Assembly (NCBI GenBank): GCA_963718355.1
Contig: CAVQZA010000004.1
Span: forward strand, 1 to 64,000
Source: CAVQZA01 sp963718355
GTDB taxonomy: Bacteria > Actinomycetota > Thermoleophilia > Gaiellales > Gaiellaceae
Reading direction: 5' to 3'
Length of the DNA: 64,000 nucleotides
Numbering within the stretch: the first letter of the stretch is position 1; each line of letters begins with the position of its first letter. The translations under genes and the position numbers were made by a program. Below, in pieces: positions 10,601 through 17,787 of the stretch. The notes beneath the pieces were generated by a model, which worked only from the letters and a program-made list of their open reading frames with translations, was not told the origin of the DNA and did no database searches.

Positions 10601-10847
10601 CCTGGCCCCCGTGGCGCTCGAGGACGGCCCGCGCCTCCTCGTAGTAGCGCGACATCACGCGCCGCAGCTGCTCGGGATCCTGCTGCTCGCCGAGGCTCGT
10701 GGAGCCGGCGAGGTCGCAGAACAGGATCGTGACGGTCTTGCGCACCTCGAAGCCCGCATTCGCCTCGGCGGTGAGCGCGTTTCCGCAGGCCCGGCAGAAC
10801 CGTGCCGGCTCGGGGTTCTCCTCACCGCATCGGGGACAGGAGAGCAT
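7623..10847 (-). CDS. Zinc-ribbon/adenylate cyclase/AAA ATPase/TPR regulator
   Basis: A 1074-aa multidomain signalling protein. The N-terminal zinc ribbon has C4, C7, C18 and C21. A class III nucleotide cyclase domain follows (~35-215) with metal residues D45 (FCDLAGST) and D89 (EKFIGDAVMAVFG), K85, and N163/R167 (NVAQRLE), so it looks catalytically competent. Next is a STAND-like ATPase (Walker A GSAGVGKS, 261-268; Walker B VVFDDLNW) and a long helical TPR-like C-terminus. There is no HTH, unlike LAL regulators. It is convergent with the borosin methyltransferase and overlaps its 3' end by 41 bp, so the two transcripts are antisense there. Confidence 0.93.
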   Translation of the reverse strand: MLSCPRCGEENPEPARFCRACGNALTAEANAGFEVRKTVTILFCDLAGSTSLGEQQDPEQLRRVMSRYYEEARAVLERHGGQVEKFIGDAVMAVFGIPVLHEDDALRALRAAVELREAFVVLNEELERSFGLKLLVRTGVNSGEVIAGDPAQGHAFVSGDAVNVAQRLESAAAEGEILIGEPTYQLARDAIRAEPVEPLQLKGKLDRVNAYRLFEVTPGALPRARRFDSPMVGRGHELALLEDAFARSVRERSCHLFTLLGSAGVGKSRLLHEALRDIGADPLVLTGACLPYGEGITFWPVREIVKQATGLTEDDDLPAALAKIAAVLEGDDAPQLVAERVAEVIGVSKTVGTAEEGFWGVRRLFEGLARRRPLIVVFDDLNWGEQTLLDLIEHVAEYAHDTPILLVCLSRPELLDLRRDWSGGKKNATTIYLEPLSSEEAEALIDNLVGGVTLSAEVRARIHGASAGNALFVEEMLSMLIDDGLLLNEDGGWVATGDLSDVRVPPSIQLLLATRLDQLATDERRVLERAAVEGNVFHRASVEALATEIERATVGECLAGLVRKELVRPHRAIYAGEDGFAFRHPLIRDAAYEALPKLIRGELHEGHVAWLEGRGGEVEELLGYHLEQAFRYRSELGKVSAHDVELGARAAALLASAGRRALARGDMTAAVELLERSLALQKEESGLELLPELGAALRESGQLGRAEEVLFDVPDRARRAGKPGVAFAALVERAALLFVTDPVQTDRLLEEIEGAVAGLDEIGDDRALAVAWTLIGLRFGLWKGRVARGEEALQRALVHARRAGDRRQEATILGQLCFAAWAGPTPVPEAIELCESILAESGGDPLIGASVARYLAPLEARRGRFDEARELANRARAMYEEFGLTLLGQAATALAHGDLEILAGDFEAAERELRKGWVALEEIGERGYSSSIAAFLGRALYGQGRFDEAEEVSLHAQERAAPDDVWTQAFALGTRAKVLAQRGSHAEGELLARDAVARVEVTDALELRGAMLLDRAEVLLMAGLDADAAACATTALELFERKGHTVAIERARAALTRAGAAATQASGDRGDRTS

Positions 10848-10877
10848 CGTCGGAGTTTAGGAGGTTTCCAGGCGTTT

Positions 10878-11039
10878 TTACGTGAATTGCTCGGCCCAGC
10901 GCCGCACGATCTCGACCACCTCGTCGACGCTCGACGCCGCACGCGTGGACTGCTCGGGCGCCTCGAGGTCGCTGGACTCGGTCAGTCGCGCGCGCAGGCT
11001 CAGATCATGGTCGCGCTCGACCCAGATACGGACGATCAT
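10878..11039 (-). CDS. Small conserved-looking hypothetical protein
   Basis: A 53-aa protein (starts MIVRIWVERDHDLSLRARL) lying 30 bp upstream of the cyclase/ATPase gene on the same strand. Small proteins of this pattern, an N-terminal V.RIW.E strand and a C-terminal V..IVRRW helix, are familiar in actinobacteria but I know no function. A longer start at 11069 is possible. No strong ribosome site is visible. Co-directional placement suggests cotranscription with the downstream regulator. Confidence 0.5.
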   Translation of the reverse strand: MIVRIWVERDHDLSLRARLTESSDLEAPEQSTRAASSVDEVVEIVRRWAEQFT

Positions 11040-11138
11040 CACGCCTGCCCGCCCATCTCTCGCAGTCATCGCGCCCCGGATGATGACTCGACCCCGTCAC
11101 CGGCGCGTCACCGGATCGCCAAGACATACGATCACCTC

Positions 11139-11519
11139 ATGCTGGCGCGCCTCGGAATCCGTCTCCTGTCCTCGATCGCGGGGATCTTCATCGGGATCGT
11201 GCTCTCGGTCGCGTTCCTGAGCCGCTTCACCGCCAGCGCGACGGCGATCGTGGTCGCGACCCTGCTCTTCTGGGTCGTGCACCTGATCGTGAACTTCATC
11301 GCGCTGCGGACGCTGATCCGCCAGCCGTCGGTGGCGATGGCCGGGCTGCTCGCGCTCGCCTCGACGGTGATCGCGCTGATCATCGTCAACCTGTTCGTCT
11401 CGGGCCTGTCGATCCACGGCGCCGGCACCTACCTGATCGCGACGCTGATCATCTGGATCGCGACCGCGGTCAGCGACATGATCGGCCGCCGCAAGATCCG
11501 GGCTAGGCGGCGACTTTAA
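11139..11519 (+). CDS. Small four-helix membrane protein, holin/Tmem-like
   Basis: A 126-aa integral membrane protein with four predicted hydrophobic helices (LLSSIAGIFIGIVLSVAFL; AIVVATLLFWVVHLIVNFI; AMAGLLALASTVIALIIVNL; TYLIATLIIWIATAVSDMI). The length and layout resemble the actinobacterial 'phage holin family' membrane proteins, whose role is unknown. I chose ATG 11139 because upstream in-frame sequence is antisense to the cyclase/ATPase and not protein-like. No clear ribosome site is seen; it may be leaderless. Confidence 0.7.
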   Translation: MLARLGIRLLSSIAGIFIGIVLSVAFLSRFTASATAIVVATLLFWVVHLIVNFIALRTLIRQPSVAMAGLLALASTVIALIIVNLFVSGLSIHGAGTYLIATLIIWIATAVSDMIGRRKIRARRRL

Positions 11520-11635
11520 CCGAGCAGGTGGCCCAGAACCAGGGCCAGCAGGTTCATCGCGAAGATCGCGAAGCAGATCGACGTCATCAGCGCTGTCGCG
11601 AGGACGAAGACGTGGGTGTTCGGGTCTGTTTGCAT
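11516..11635 (-). CDS. Possible small single-helix membrane protein
   Basis: A 39-aa ORF (MQTDPNTHVFVLATALMTSI then a hydrophobic helix ending LVLGHLLG). Its composition is typical of a small membrane peptide and it ends 4 bp inside the stop of the convergent membrane protein gene. No good ribosome site is seen, so it is tentative. Confidence 0.4.
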   Translation of the reverse strand: MQTDPNTHVFVLATALMTSICFAIFAMNLLALVLGHLLG

Positions 11636-11690
11636 AGCCGCAGTGGAGAGAAAGAGCCGAGCTCGCCGCCCGAGCCCGGGCCATCCAGTT

Positions 11691-11843
11691 GGGACGACCC
11701 CCGCCGCATCGGGGCCGTCCCGGTCTTTCGAAGGTCTCGCCTGCTCCCGCCGCAACGGAGCAGACGCAAGAACAGTTTTAGAGGGCGCTCCCCGCTTCAC
11801 GGATCACCCTCTAGGTGGTTCATGGCGCTACTTCACTCGTAGG
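11691..11843. repeat. GC hairpin array with CGCCGCA-type loops (copy 1)
   Basis: Three hairpins in 125 bp: GGGACGACCCC/GGGGCCGTCCC (11691-11721) with loop CGCCGCATC; CTGCTCC/GGAGCAG (11741-11763) with loop CGCCGCAAC; TAGAGGG/CCCTCTA (11779-11813). The following block (11801-11843, GATCACC..GGTGGTTCAT..TTCACT) closely matches 55239-55277. The same loop motif recurs at 34.9 and 55.1 kb. Function unknown: structured RNA or dispersed repeat. Confidence 0.65.
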
Positions 11844-11851
11844 ATCGGGCC

Positions 11852-12769
11852 ATGATCCGCGTTGGCACCTGCTCCTGGGCGGACGAGACCCTCACCAAGG
11901 TCTGGTACCCGCCGTCGGTGAAATCCGGTGAGGCGCGGCTGCGCTACTACACCGAGCGGTTCGACACCGTCGAGGCGAACTCGACGTACTACCGGCTCCC
12001 CGAGGCGGCGATGGTCGCCGACTGGGCCGAGCGGACGCCGCCGGGCTTCGTGATGCACGTCAAGGCGTTCGGGATGATGACGCGCCATCCGGTGAAGCTC
12101 GAGCAGCTGCCGCCCGACCTGCGCGAGGGCACGGCGGTGGACGCGCGGGGCCGCGTCGACCATCCCTCCGAGGAGCTGCGCGCCGAGGTGTTCCGGCGGT
12201 TCGTGTCGGCGGTCGAGCCGCTGCGCTTCGCCGGCCGGCTCGGCGGGATCGAGTTCCAGCTGCCGCCCTACATCGTCTTCCGCCCCTCCGCGCTGGACTA
12301 CCTCGAGTGGGCGCAGTCACAACTCCCGGGCCACGAGCTGCTCGTCGAGTTCCGCCACAAGAGCTGGCTCGACGAGGAAAACAGGGCCGAGACGCTCTCG
12401 TTCCTCGAAGCGCACGGGATGACCTACGTGATCGCCGACACGCCGCAGTCGATCCTCCCCACCGTCGCCGCGCTCACGTCGCGCACGGGCTACTTGCGCT
12501 TCCACGGTCGCAATGCCGACACCTGGTTCAAGCGGACGCGCAGCGCTGCGGAGCGGTTCGACTACCTGTACTCCGAGGACGAGCTCGCCGAATGGCTGCC
12601 GCAGCTCCGGGACATGGCCGAACGGGCCGAGTCGGTCTACGCGATGTTCAACAACAACGGCCGCTCCCAGATCCCCGGGCCGCCGGGACTGCTCGGGCCG
12701 GCGGAGGAGACCGTCGCGCAGGCGCCCACCAACGCGCAGATGCTGCTCGCGCTACTCGGTGAGAGCTGA
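11852..12769 (+). CDS. DUF72 family protein (YecE-like)
   Basis: A 305-aa DUF72 protein, a TIM-barrel-like family of unknown reaction. Family motifs are MIRVGTCSWAD, RYYTERFDTVEANSTYYRLP, VEFRHKSWLD and GYLRFHGRN, and the near-C-terminal YAMFNNN. ATG 11852 gives the standard N-terminus. The 3' end overlaps the convergent flavin reductase gene by 18 bp. The hairpin array lies immediately upstream. Confidence 0.93.
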   Translation: MIRVGTCSWADETLTKVWYPPSVKSGEARLRYYTERFDTVEANSTYYRLPEAAMVADWAERTPPGFVMHVKAFGMMTRHPVKLEQLPPDLREGTAVDARGRVDHPSEELRAEVFRRFVSAVEPLRFAGRLGGIEFQLPPYIVFRPSALDYLEWAQSQLPGHELLVEFRHKSWLDEENRAETLSFLEAHGMTYVIADTPQSILPTVAALTSRTGYLRFHGRNADTWFKRTRSAAERFDYLYSEDELAEWLPQLRDMAERAESVYAMFNNNGRSQIPGPPGLLGPAEETVAQAPTNAQMLLALLGES

Positions 12770-13237
12770 GAAGCGGCCACGGTGGAAGACGAGCGGCACG
12801 CCGTCCCCGGCCGCCGCGTCGATCACCCGGCCGACGAAGATCGTGTGGTCGCCGCCCTCGTACGTGCGGTCGAGCTCGCACTCCAGCCAGGCCAGCGCCG
12901 CATCGAGGATCGGCGCGCCGGCAAGCCCGGCCCGGAACGGAACACCGGCGAACTTGTCGTCGTGCTTCGACGCGAACAGGCGCACGAGCTGCTCGTTCTG
13001 CGCGCCGGCGCGGATCACGTTGATCGCGAAGGTGGTCGCCTCCATCATCCGCGGGTGAGTGTTCGCGGCGCGGTCGAGGCAGACGAGCATCAGCGGCGGC
13101 TCGAGGCTCAGGCTCGCGACCGCGTTGGCCGTGCAGCCGAACTGCCCGTCGTCGGCGCTCGTCGTGACGATGGTCACCCCCGTGACGAGGGCGCCGGCGG
13201 CCTCGCGCAGCCGCTCGGGGGAGACGCTGGGAAGCAT
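12752..13237 (-). CDS. Flavin reductase-like FMN-binding protein
   Basis: A 161-aa flavin reductase domain protein (LREAAGALVTGVTIVTTSAD; GCTANAVASLSLEPPLMLVC; HPRMMEATTFAINVI). Such proteins reduce or bind FMN for two-component monooxygenases, though no partner monooxygenase is nearby. I chose the ATG at 13237 (MLPSVSPERLREAAG) because the longer frame runs through the divergent epimerase gene, only 31 bp away. Confidence 0.9.
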   Translation of the reverse strand: MLPSVSPERLREAAGALVTGVTIVTTSADDGQFGCTANAVASLSLEPPLMLVCLDRAANTHPRMMEATTFAINVIRAGAQNEQLVRLFASKHDDKFAGVPFRAGLAGAPILDAALAWLECELDRTYEGGDHTIFVGRVIDAAAGDGVPLVFHRGRFSALTE

Positions 13238-13268
13238 CGTGCGATCGTACTCACTAGGCTCTGAGGAC

Positions 13269-14333
13269 ATGGCCGAGCTCGTCCTGATCACCGGCGGCGC
13301 GGGCTTCATCGGCTCGCACCTCGCCGACACCCTGCTCGCGTCAGGCCGTCGCGTGCGTGCGCTCGACAACCTCGAGCCGCAGGTGCACGAGGGCGGCGCG
13401 CGGCCGGCGTATCTGAGCCCGGAGGTCGAGCTCGTCGTCGGCGACGTGCGTGACGCAGAGGCGGTGGGCGGCGCGCTCGACGGCGTCGATGCGGTCGTCC
13501 ACCTCGCCGCCCGCGTCGGGGTCGGGCAGAGCATGTACGAGCCGGCCGAGTACACCTCGACGAACGACCTCGGCACCGCAGTTCTCTGCCAGGCGCTGCT
13601 CGAGCGGCCCGTTCGCAAGCTCCTCGTCGCCTCGAGCATGAGCGTCTACGGCGAGGGGACCGGTCCCGCGCGCGCGCGCGGGCAGCTGGAGCGCAGCGAG
13701 TGGGAGCCGCCGGGCGGGCTCGCGCCGACCCCCGAGACGAAGCAGCCAGAGCTCGCCTCCGTCTACGCGCTCGGGAAGTACCAGCAGGAGCGGCTTTGCC
13801 TGATCTTCGGCTCGGCCTACAACGTGCCGACGGTCGCGCTCCGCCTCTTCAACACCTACGGCCCGCGCCAGGCGCTCTCGAATCCGTACACAGGTGTCCT
13901 CGCGATCTTCGCCTCGCGCCTGCTGAACGGAAAGCCGCCGCTGATCTTCGAGGACGGGCTGCAGCGGCGCGACTTCGTCTCGGTGCACGACGTCGCCGCG
14001 GCCTTCGCGCTGGCGCTCGACTCGCCGGCCGCTGACGGCCAGGCGCTCAACGTCGGCAGCGGCACGAGCGTAACCGTGCTCGAGCTGGCCGAGCGGCTCG
14101 CCGCGGTGATGGGCGTCGACGTCGCGCCGGAGACGACCGGGCGCTACCGCGTCGGCGACATCCGCCACTGCTTCGCCGATATCTCTCGCGCGCGCGAGCT
14201 ACTCGGCTTCGAGCCGAAAGTCACGCTCGAGCAGGGCATGGCCGAGCTGGTCGAGTGGCTCGCCGGACAGCCCGCGGTCGATCGCGTCGACGCCGCCGCC
14301 GAGGAACTGTCCTCCCGCGGGCTGACCCTCTAG
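13269..14333 (+). CDS. NAD-dependent epimerase/dehydratase, extended SDR
   Basis: Sugar-nucleotide epimerase/reductase-like protein, 354 aa, ATG 13269. It has the NAD motif LITGGAGFIGSHLAD, the VVHLAARVGVGQS segment, the active-site SSMSVYGEG and YxxxK (VYALGKYQQE), plus substrate-binding ALRLFNTYGPRQALSNPYTG. From memory, relatives carry a Cys-rich insert after the YGEG motif; here the segment is short and Cys-free, so the insert may be lost. It lies 10 bp before the FAD oxidoreductase, suggesting one operon of otherwise unrelated chemistry. Confidence 0.92.
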   Translation: MAELVLITGGAGFIGSHLADTLLASGRRVRALDNLEPQVHEGGARPAYLSPEVELVVGDVRDAEAVGGALDGVDAVVHLAARVGVGQSMYEPAEYTSTNDLGTAVLCQALLERPVRKLLVASSMSVYGEGTGPARARGQLERSEWEPPGGLAPTPETKQPELASVYALGKYQQERLCLIFGSAYNVPTVALRLFNTYGPRQALSNPYTGVLAIFASRLLNGKPPLIFEDGLQRRDFVSVHDVAAAFALALDSPAADGQALNVGSGTSVTVLELAERLAAVMGVDVAPETTGRYRVGDIRHCFADISRARELLGFEPKVTLEQGMAELVEWLAGQPAVDRVDAAAEELSSRGLTL

Positions 14334-14343
14334 AGTCGCCCGA

Positions 14344-16749
14344 ATGCGAGACAGGGCGCGAGTCGTCGTGATCGGAGGCGGGGTCGGGGGCTGCTCGATC
14401 CTCTACTGGCTGACCAAGCTCGGCTGGACGGACGCCGTCCTCGTCGAGCGCGCCGACCTCACCTCGGGCTCGACCTTCCACTCGGCGGGGCTCGTCGGCC
14501 AGCTGCGCGGCTCGCTCTCGCTGACGACGATGATGATGAACTCGGTCGAGCTGTACCGGACGCTCGGCGCCGAGGTCGACCTCGAGACGGGCTGGCGCGA
14601 GGTCGGCTCCCTGCGGCTCGCGTCCTCGCCGGAGCGGCTGGAGGAGCTCTCGCGCCAGGCCGGCTGGGCACAGACGTTCGGCCTGCCGCTCGAGCTGATC
14701 TCGGCCGACGAGGCGCAACGGCTCTTCCCGCCGATGTCCACCGAAGGCGTGCTCGGCGCAGCCTTCCTCCCCACCGACGGCTACATCGACCCCTCGCAGC
14801 TCACGTTCGCGCTCGCCGAGGGCGCACGGCGAGGCGGCGCCGAGATCTTCACCAACACGCGCGTCACCGAGATCGTGGTCGAGCGCGGGCGCGTGCAGGC
14901 CGTCGTCACCGACAAGGGCACGATCGAGGCCGAGGTCGTGGTCAACGCGGGCGGGATGTTCGCGCAGGAGCTCGGCGCGCTCGCCGGCGTGAACGTGCCG
15001 CTCGTCCCGATGGCGCACGAGTACCTCGTCACCAAGCCCGCGGGCCTGCCGATCGATATGCCGACGATGCGCGATCCGTCGCTGCTCGTCTACTTCCGCC
15101 CCGAGTCGGGCGGCCTGATCATGGGCGGCTACGAGCGCGACCCCGCTCCGTGGTCGCTCGACGGGATCCCCGCCGACTTCAACGGCAAGCTGCTCGCCGA
15201 GGACTGGGAGCGATTCGAGCCGCTGCTCGAGAACGCGATCCGCCGCGTCCCGTCGCTCGAGGGGATGGACGTCGTGAAGCTGATCAACGGGCCCGAGGCG
15301 TTCACGCCCGACAACGAGTTCATCCTCGGGCCGACGGACGTGCGCGGCTTCTGGGTCGCGGCCGGCTTCTGCGCGCACGGGCTCGCGGGCGCGGGTGGGA
15401 TGGGCAAGCTCGTCGCCGAGTGGATCGCGGAGGGCGTGCCGTCGCTCGACGTCTGGGAGATGGACTCGCGCCGCTTCGGCTCGGCCTACCGCTCGCGCGC
15501 CTACACGCTCGCGCGCACGACCGAGGTGTACTCGACCTACTACGACGTGAAGTACCCGGGCCACGAGCGCTCTGCGGGACGGCCGCTGCGCGTCTCACCG
15601 GCGTACGCGCGCCTGGGCGAGCTCGGCGCCGCGTTCGGCGAGAAGTCGGGTTGGGAGCGCGCGAACTGGTTCGAGCCGAACGCCGCGGCCGGCGACGAGG
15701 CGCTGCGTCCGAAGGGCTGGGCCGGGCGGCTCTGGTCGCCCGCGATCGGCGCCGAGGCCCGCGCGTGCCGCGAGTCGGCGGCGCTGTTCGACGAGACGTC
15801 GTTCGCGAAGATCGAGGTCTCGGGCGAGGGAGCGGCGGCGTTCCTCGAGTCGATGTGCGCGAACCGGGTCGCCCGTGACGTGGGCGCGATCACCTACACG
15901 CAGATGCTGAACCGCCACGGCGGGATCGAGTGCGACTTCACCGTCACGCGCCTGGCCGAGGAACGCTTCCGCATCGTCACCGGCACCGCGTTCGGGCAGC
16001 ACGACCTGGCCTGGATCCGCTCGAACGCTCCCGAGGACGGCTCGGTCACCGTCGCCGACGTCACCTCGCAGTACGCCTGCTTCGGCCTCTGGGGCCCGAA
16101 GGCGCGCGAGATCCTCCAGCCGCTGACCCCCACGCCGCTCGACTTCCCGTACATGCGAGCCGCCGAGCTCGCGGTCGGTCCCGTGCCGTGCCTCGCGCTT
16201 CGCGTCACCTACGTCGGCGAGCTCGGCTGGGAGCTCTACTGCCCGTCGGAGCTCGGGCTGCGCCTCTGGGACGAGCTCTGGGCGGGCGGGCGCGAGCACG
16301 GACTCGTCGCCGGTGGCTACAAGGCGATCGACTCGCTCCGCCTCGAGAAGGGCTATCGCGTCTGGGGCGCGGACATCACTCCCGAGGACACGCCGTTCGA
16401 GGCCGGGCTCGGGTTCGCCGTGAAGCTCGACAAGGGCGAGTTCACCGGGCGCGAGGCGCTGCTCGGCAAGCAGGAGCCGGAGCGGAAGCTCTGCTGTCTC
16501 GTCCTCGCCGACCCGCGGCTGGTCGCGCTCGGCTCGGAGCCCGTGCTGATCGACGGCGAGGCGGTCGGCCGCGTGACGAGCGGGGGGTACGGCTATACCG
16601 TCGAGCGCTCGATCGCCTACGCCTACCTCCCCGCGGGCGACGCGGTCCCGGGCAGGGCGGTCGAGGTCGAGAGCTTCGGCGAGCGCGTCTCGGGGGAGGT
16701 CGCGGCCGAGCCGCTGTTCGACGCCGCCTCGGAGCGGGTGCGCGCGTGA
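14344..16749 (+). CDS. GcvT-fused FAD-dependent oxidoreductase (dimethylglycine/sarcosine dehydrogenase-like)
   Basis: An 801-aa two-domain enzyme. The N-terminal DAO-type FAD domain has the dinucleotide motif VVVIGGGVGG (G11-G16) and H46 in FHSAGLVGQL, the position of covalent FAD attachment in sarcosine and dimethylglycine dehydrogenases. From ~residue 425 a GcvT/aminomethyltransferase-like folate domain follows (YTQMLNRHGGIECDFTVTRL; YVGELGWELYCPSE; FTGREALL). It should oxidise an N-methylated amine and hand the one-carbon unit to tetrahydrofolate. Substrate unproven. The downstream kinase-like gene overlaps by 4 nt. Confidence 0.92.
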   Translation: MRDRARVVVIGGGVGGCSILYWLTKLGWTDAVLVERADLTSGSTFHSAGLVGQLRGSLSLTTMMMNSVELYRTLGAEVDLETGWREVGSLRLASSPERLEELSRQAGWAQTFGLPLELISADEAQRLFPPMSTEGVLGAAFLPTDGYIDPSQLTFALAEGARRGGAEIFTNTRVTEIVVERGRVQAVVTDKGTIEAEVVVNAGGMFAQELGALAGVNVPLVPMAHEYLVTKPAGLPIDMPTMRDPSLLVYFRPESGGLIMGGYERDPAPWSLDGIPADFNGKLLAEDWERFEPLLENAIRRVPSLEGMDVVKLINGPEAFTPDNEFILGPTDVRGFWVAAGFCAHGLAGAGGMGKLVAEWIAEGVPSLDVWEMDSRRFGSAYRSRAYTLARTTEVYSTYYDVKYPGHERSAGRPLRVSPAYARLGELGAAFGEKSGWERANWFEPNAAAGDEALRPKGWAGRLWSPAIGAEARACRESAALFDETSFAKIEVSGEGAAAFLESMCANRVARDVGAITYTQMLNRHGGIECDFTVTRLAEERFRIVTGTAFGQHDLAWIRSNAPEDGSVTVADVTSQYACFGLWGPKAREILQPLTPTPLDFPYMRAAELAVGPVPCLALRVTYVGELGWELYCPSELGLRLWDELWAGGREHGLVAGGYKAIDSLRLEKGYRVWGADITPEDTPFEAGLGFAVKLDKGEFTGREALLGKQEPERKLCCLVLADPRLVALGSEPVLIDGEAVGRVTSGGYGYTVERSIAYAYLPAGDAVPGRAVEVESFGERVSGEVAAEPLFDAASERVRA

Positions 16750-17573
16750 AGGCCGTCGAGGTGCTCTGGCCCGGGCACCAGGCAGTGATCGAGCCGCTCA
16801 GCGGCGGAATCACGAACCGCAACTTCAAGGTCCAGGTCGCCGGCGAGACCTACGTGCTGCGAATCGGCGGCCGGGACACCGAGCTGCTCGGGATCGACCG
16901 CTACGTCGAGCACGAGGCGAGCATTGCCGGGGCGAAGCTCGGGCTCGCGCCCGAGGTGCTCCGTTACGAGCGCGGCTACCTCGTGACGCGCTACATCCAC
17001 GGCGAGACCGGCCGCATCGAAAGTGTCGAGGAGGTCGCCGAGATGCTGCGCCGCTTCCACGACTCTCCGCCGATCGGCGGCCGTTTCAATGCGTTCCGGG
17101 TAGTCGAGGCGTACCGCGCGACCGCGATCGAGCACGGCGTCCAGGTCCCTGCCCAGTACGACCGCGCGCACGAGATCGCGGGCGCGATCGAGCGCCGGCG
17201 CCAGAGCGCCCCGAGCCGCCCGTGCCACAACGACCTGCTCGCGGCCAACTTCATCAACGACGGCACCCAGCTCTGGATCGTCGACTGGGAGTACGCCGGG
17301 ATGGGCGACCCGTACTTCGACCTGGCCAACTTCGCCGTCAACAACCGTCTAGACGAGTTCTCGGAGCGGCGGTTCCTCGCGGCGTACGGTGCCGACGATC
17401 CCGACGCCTTTGTGTTGATGCGGTTCATGAGCGACTTCCGCGAGGCGATGTGGGGCGTGGTGCAGGAGGCGCTTTCGGAGCTCGAGTTCGACTTCGTGGG
17501 CTACGCATCGGAGCATTTCGAGCGCCTCGAGAGGACAGCGGCGGAGCCGCGCTTCCAAGCCGCCCTCGGCTAA
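16746..17573 (+). CDS. Choline/ethanolamine kinase-like phosphotransferase
   Basis: A 275-aa aminoglycoside-phosphotransferase-fold kinase. The Brenner motif is H161-N-D163 to N168 (HNDLLAANF) and the metal-binding D180 is in IVDWEYAGMGDPYFDLANFA, the arrangement of choline/ethanolamine kinases. The GTG start overlaps the preceding stop (GTGA), so it is translationally coupled to the dimethylglycine-dehydrogenase-like gene, consistent with a choline-, ethanolamine- or aminoalcohol-derived substrate. The operon ends at a strong hairpin. Confidence 0.9.
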   Translation: MKAVEVLWPGHQAVIEPLSGGITNRNFKVQVAGETYVLRIGGRDTELLGIDRYVEHEASIAGAKLGLAPEVLRYERGYLVTRYIHGETGRIESVEEVAEMLRRFHDSPPIGGRFNAFRVVEAYRATAIEHGVQVPAQYDRAHEIAGAIERRRQSAPSRPCHNDLLAANFINDGTQLWIVDWEYAGMGDPYFDLANFAVNNRLDEFSERRFLAAYGADDPDAFVLMRFMSDFREAMWGVVQEALSELEFDFVGYASEHFERLERTAAEPRFQAALG

Positions 17574-17730
17574 AGCAGCCACGTCCAGCGCGGGTCACGG
17601 ACCAGACGTACACGGCCCGGGGTCAGGCACCGGGGCATGGCTCGCGGGGACTTGAGCGGTCGGGCCTAGTCGTGATCAGACGAGGTAGACGCAGCCGGTC
17701 GCGGACGTCGCGGGCCTTCGCTGACCGTAG

Positions 17731-17767
17731 CGAAACGAGGGGCGCCTCGCCGGCGCCCCTCGTTTCG
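17731..17767. terminator. Bidirectional terminator hairpin
   Basis: A perfect 16-bp stem, CGAAACGAGGGGCGCC (17731-17746) and its complement (17752-17767), with loop TCGCC. It sits between the convergent kinase and permease genes, 20 bp from the permease stop. A/T-bearing stem ends give a short T-rich exit in both directions. Confidence 0.85.
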
Positions 17768-17787
17768 AGCCACGAAGATCTGAAGGG

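Noticed and set aside
10083..11519. Long plus-strand frame of 478 aa
   Set aside because: The first ~350 codons are antisense to the cyclase/ATPase and Arg/Ala-rich; only the last 126 codons (membrane protein) are real.
13059..13268. N-terminal extension of the epimerase
   Set aside because: It reads through the divergent flavin reductase gene; the epimerase N-terminus starts cleanly at ATG 13269.
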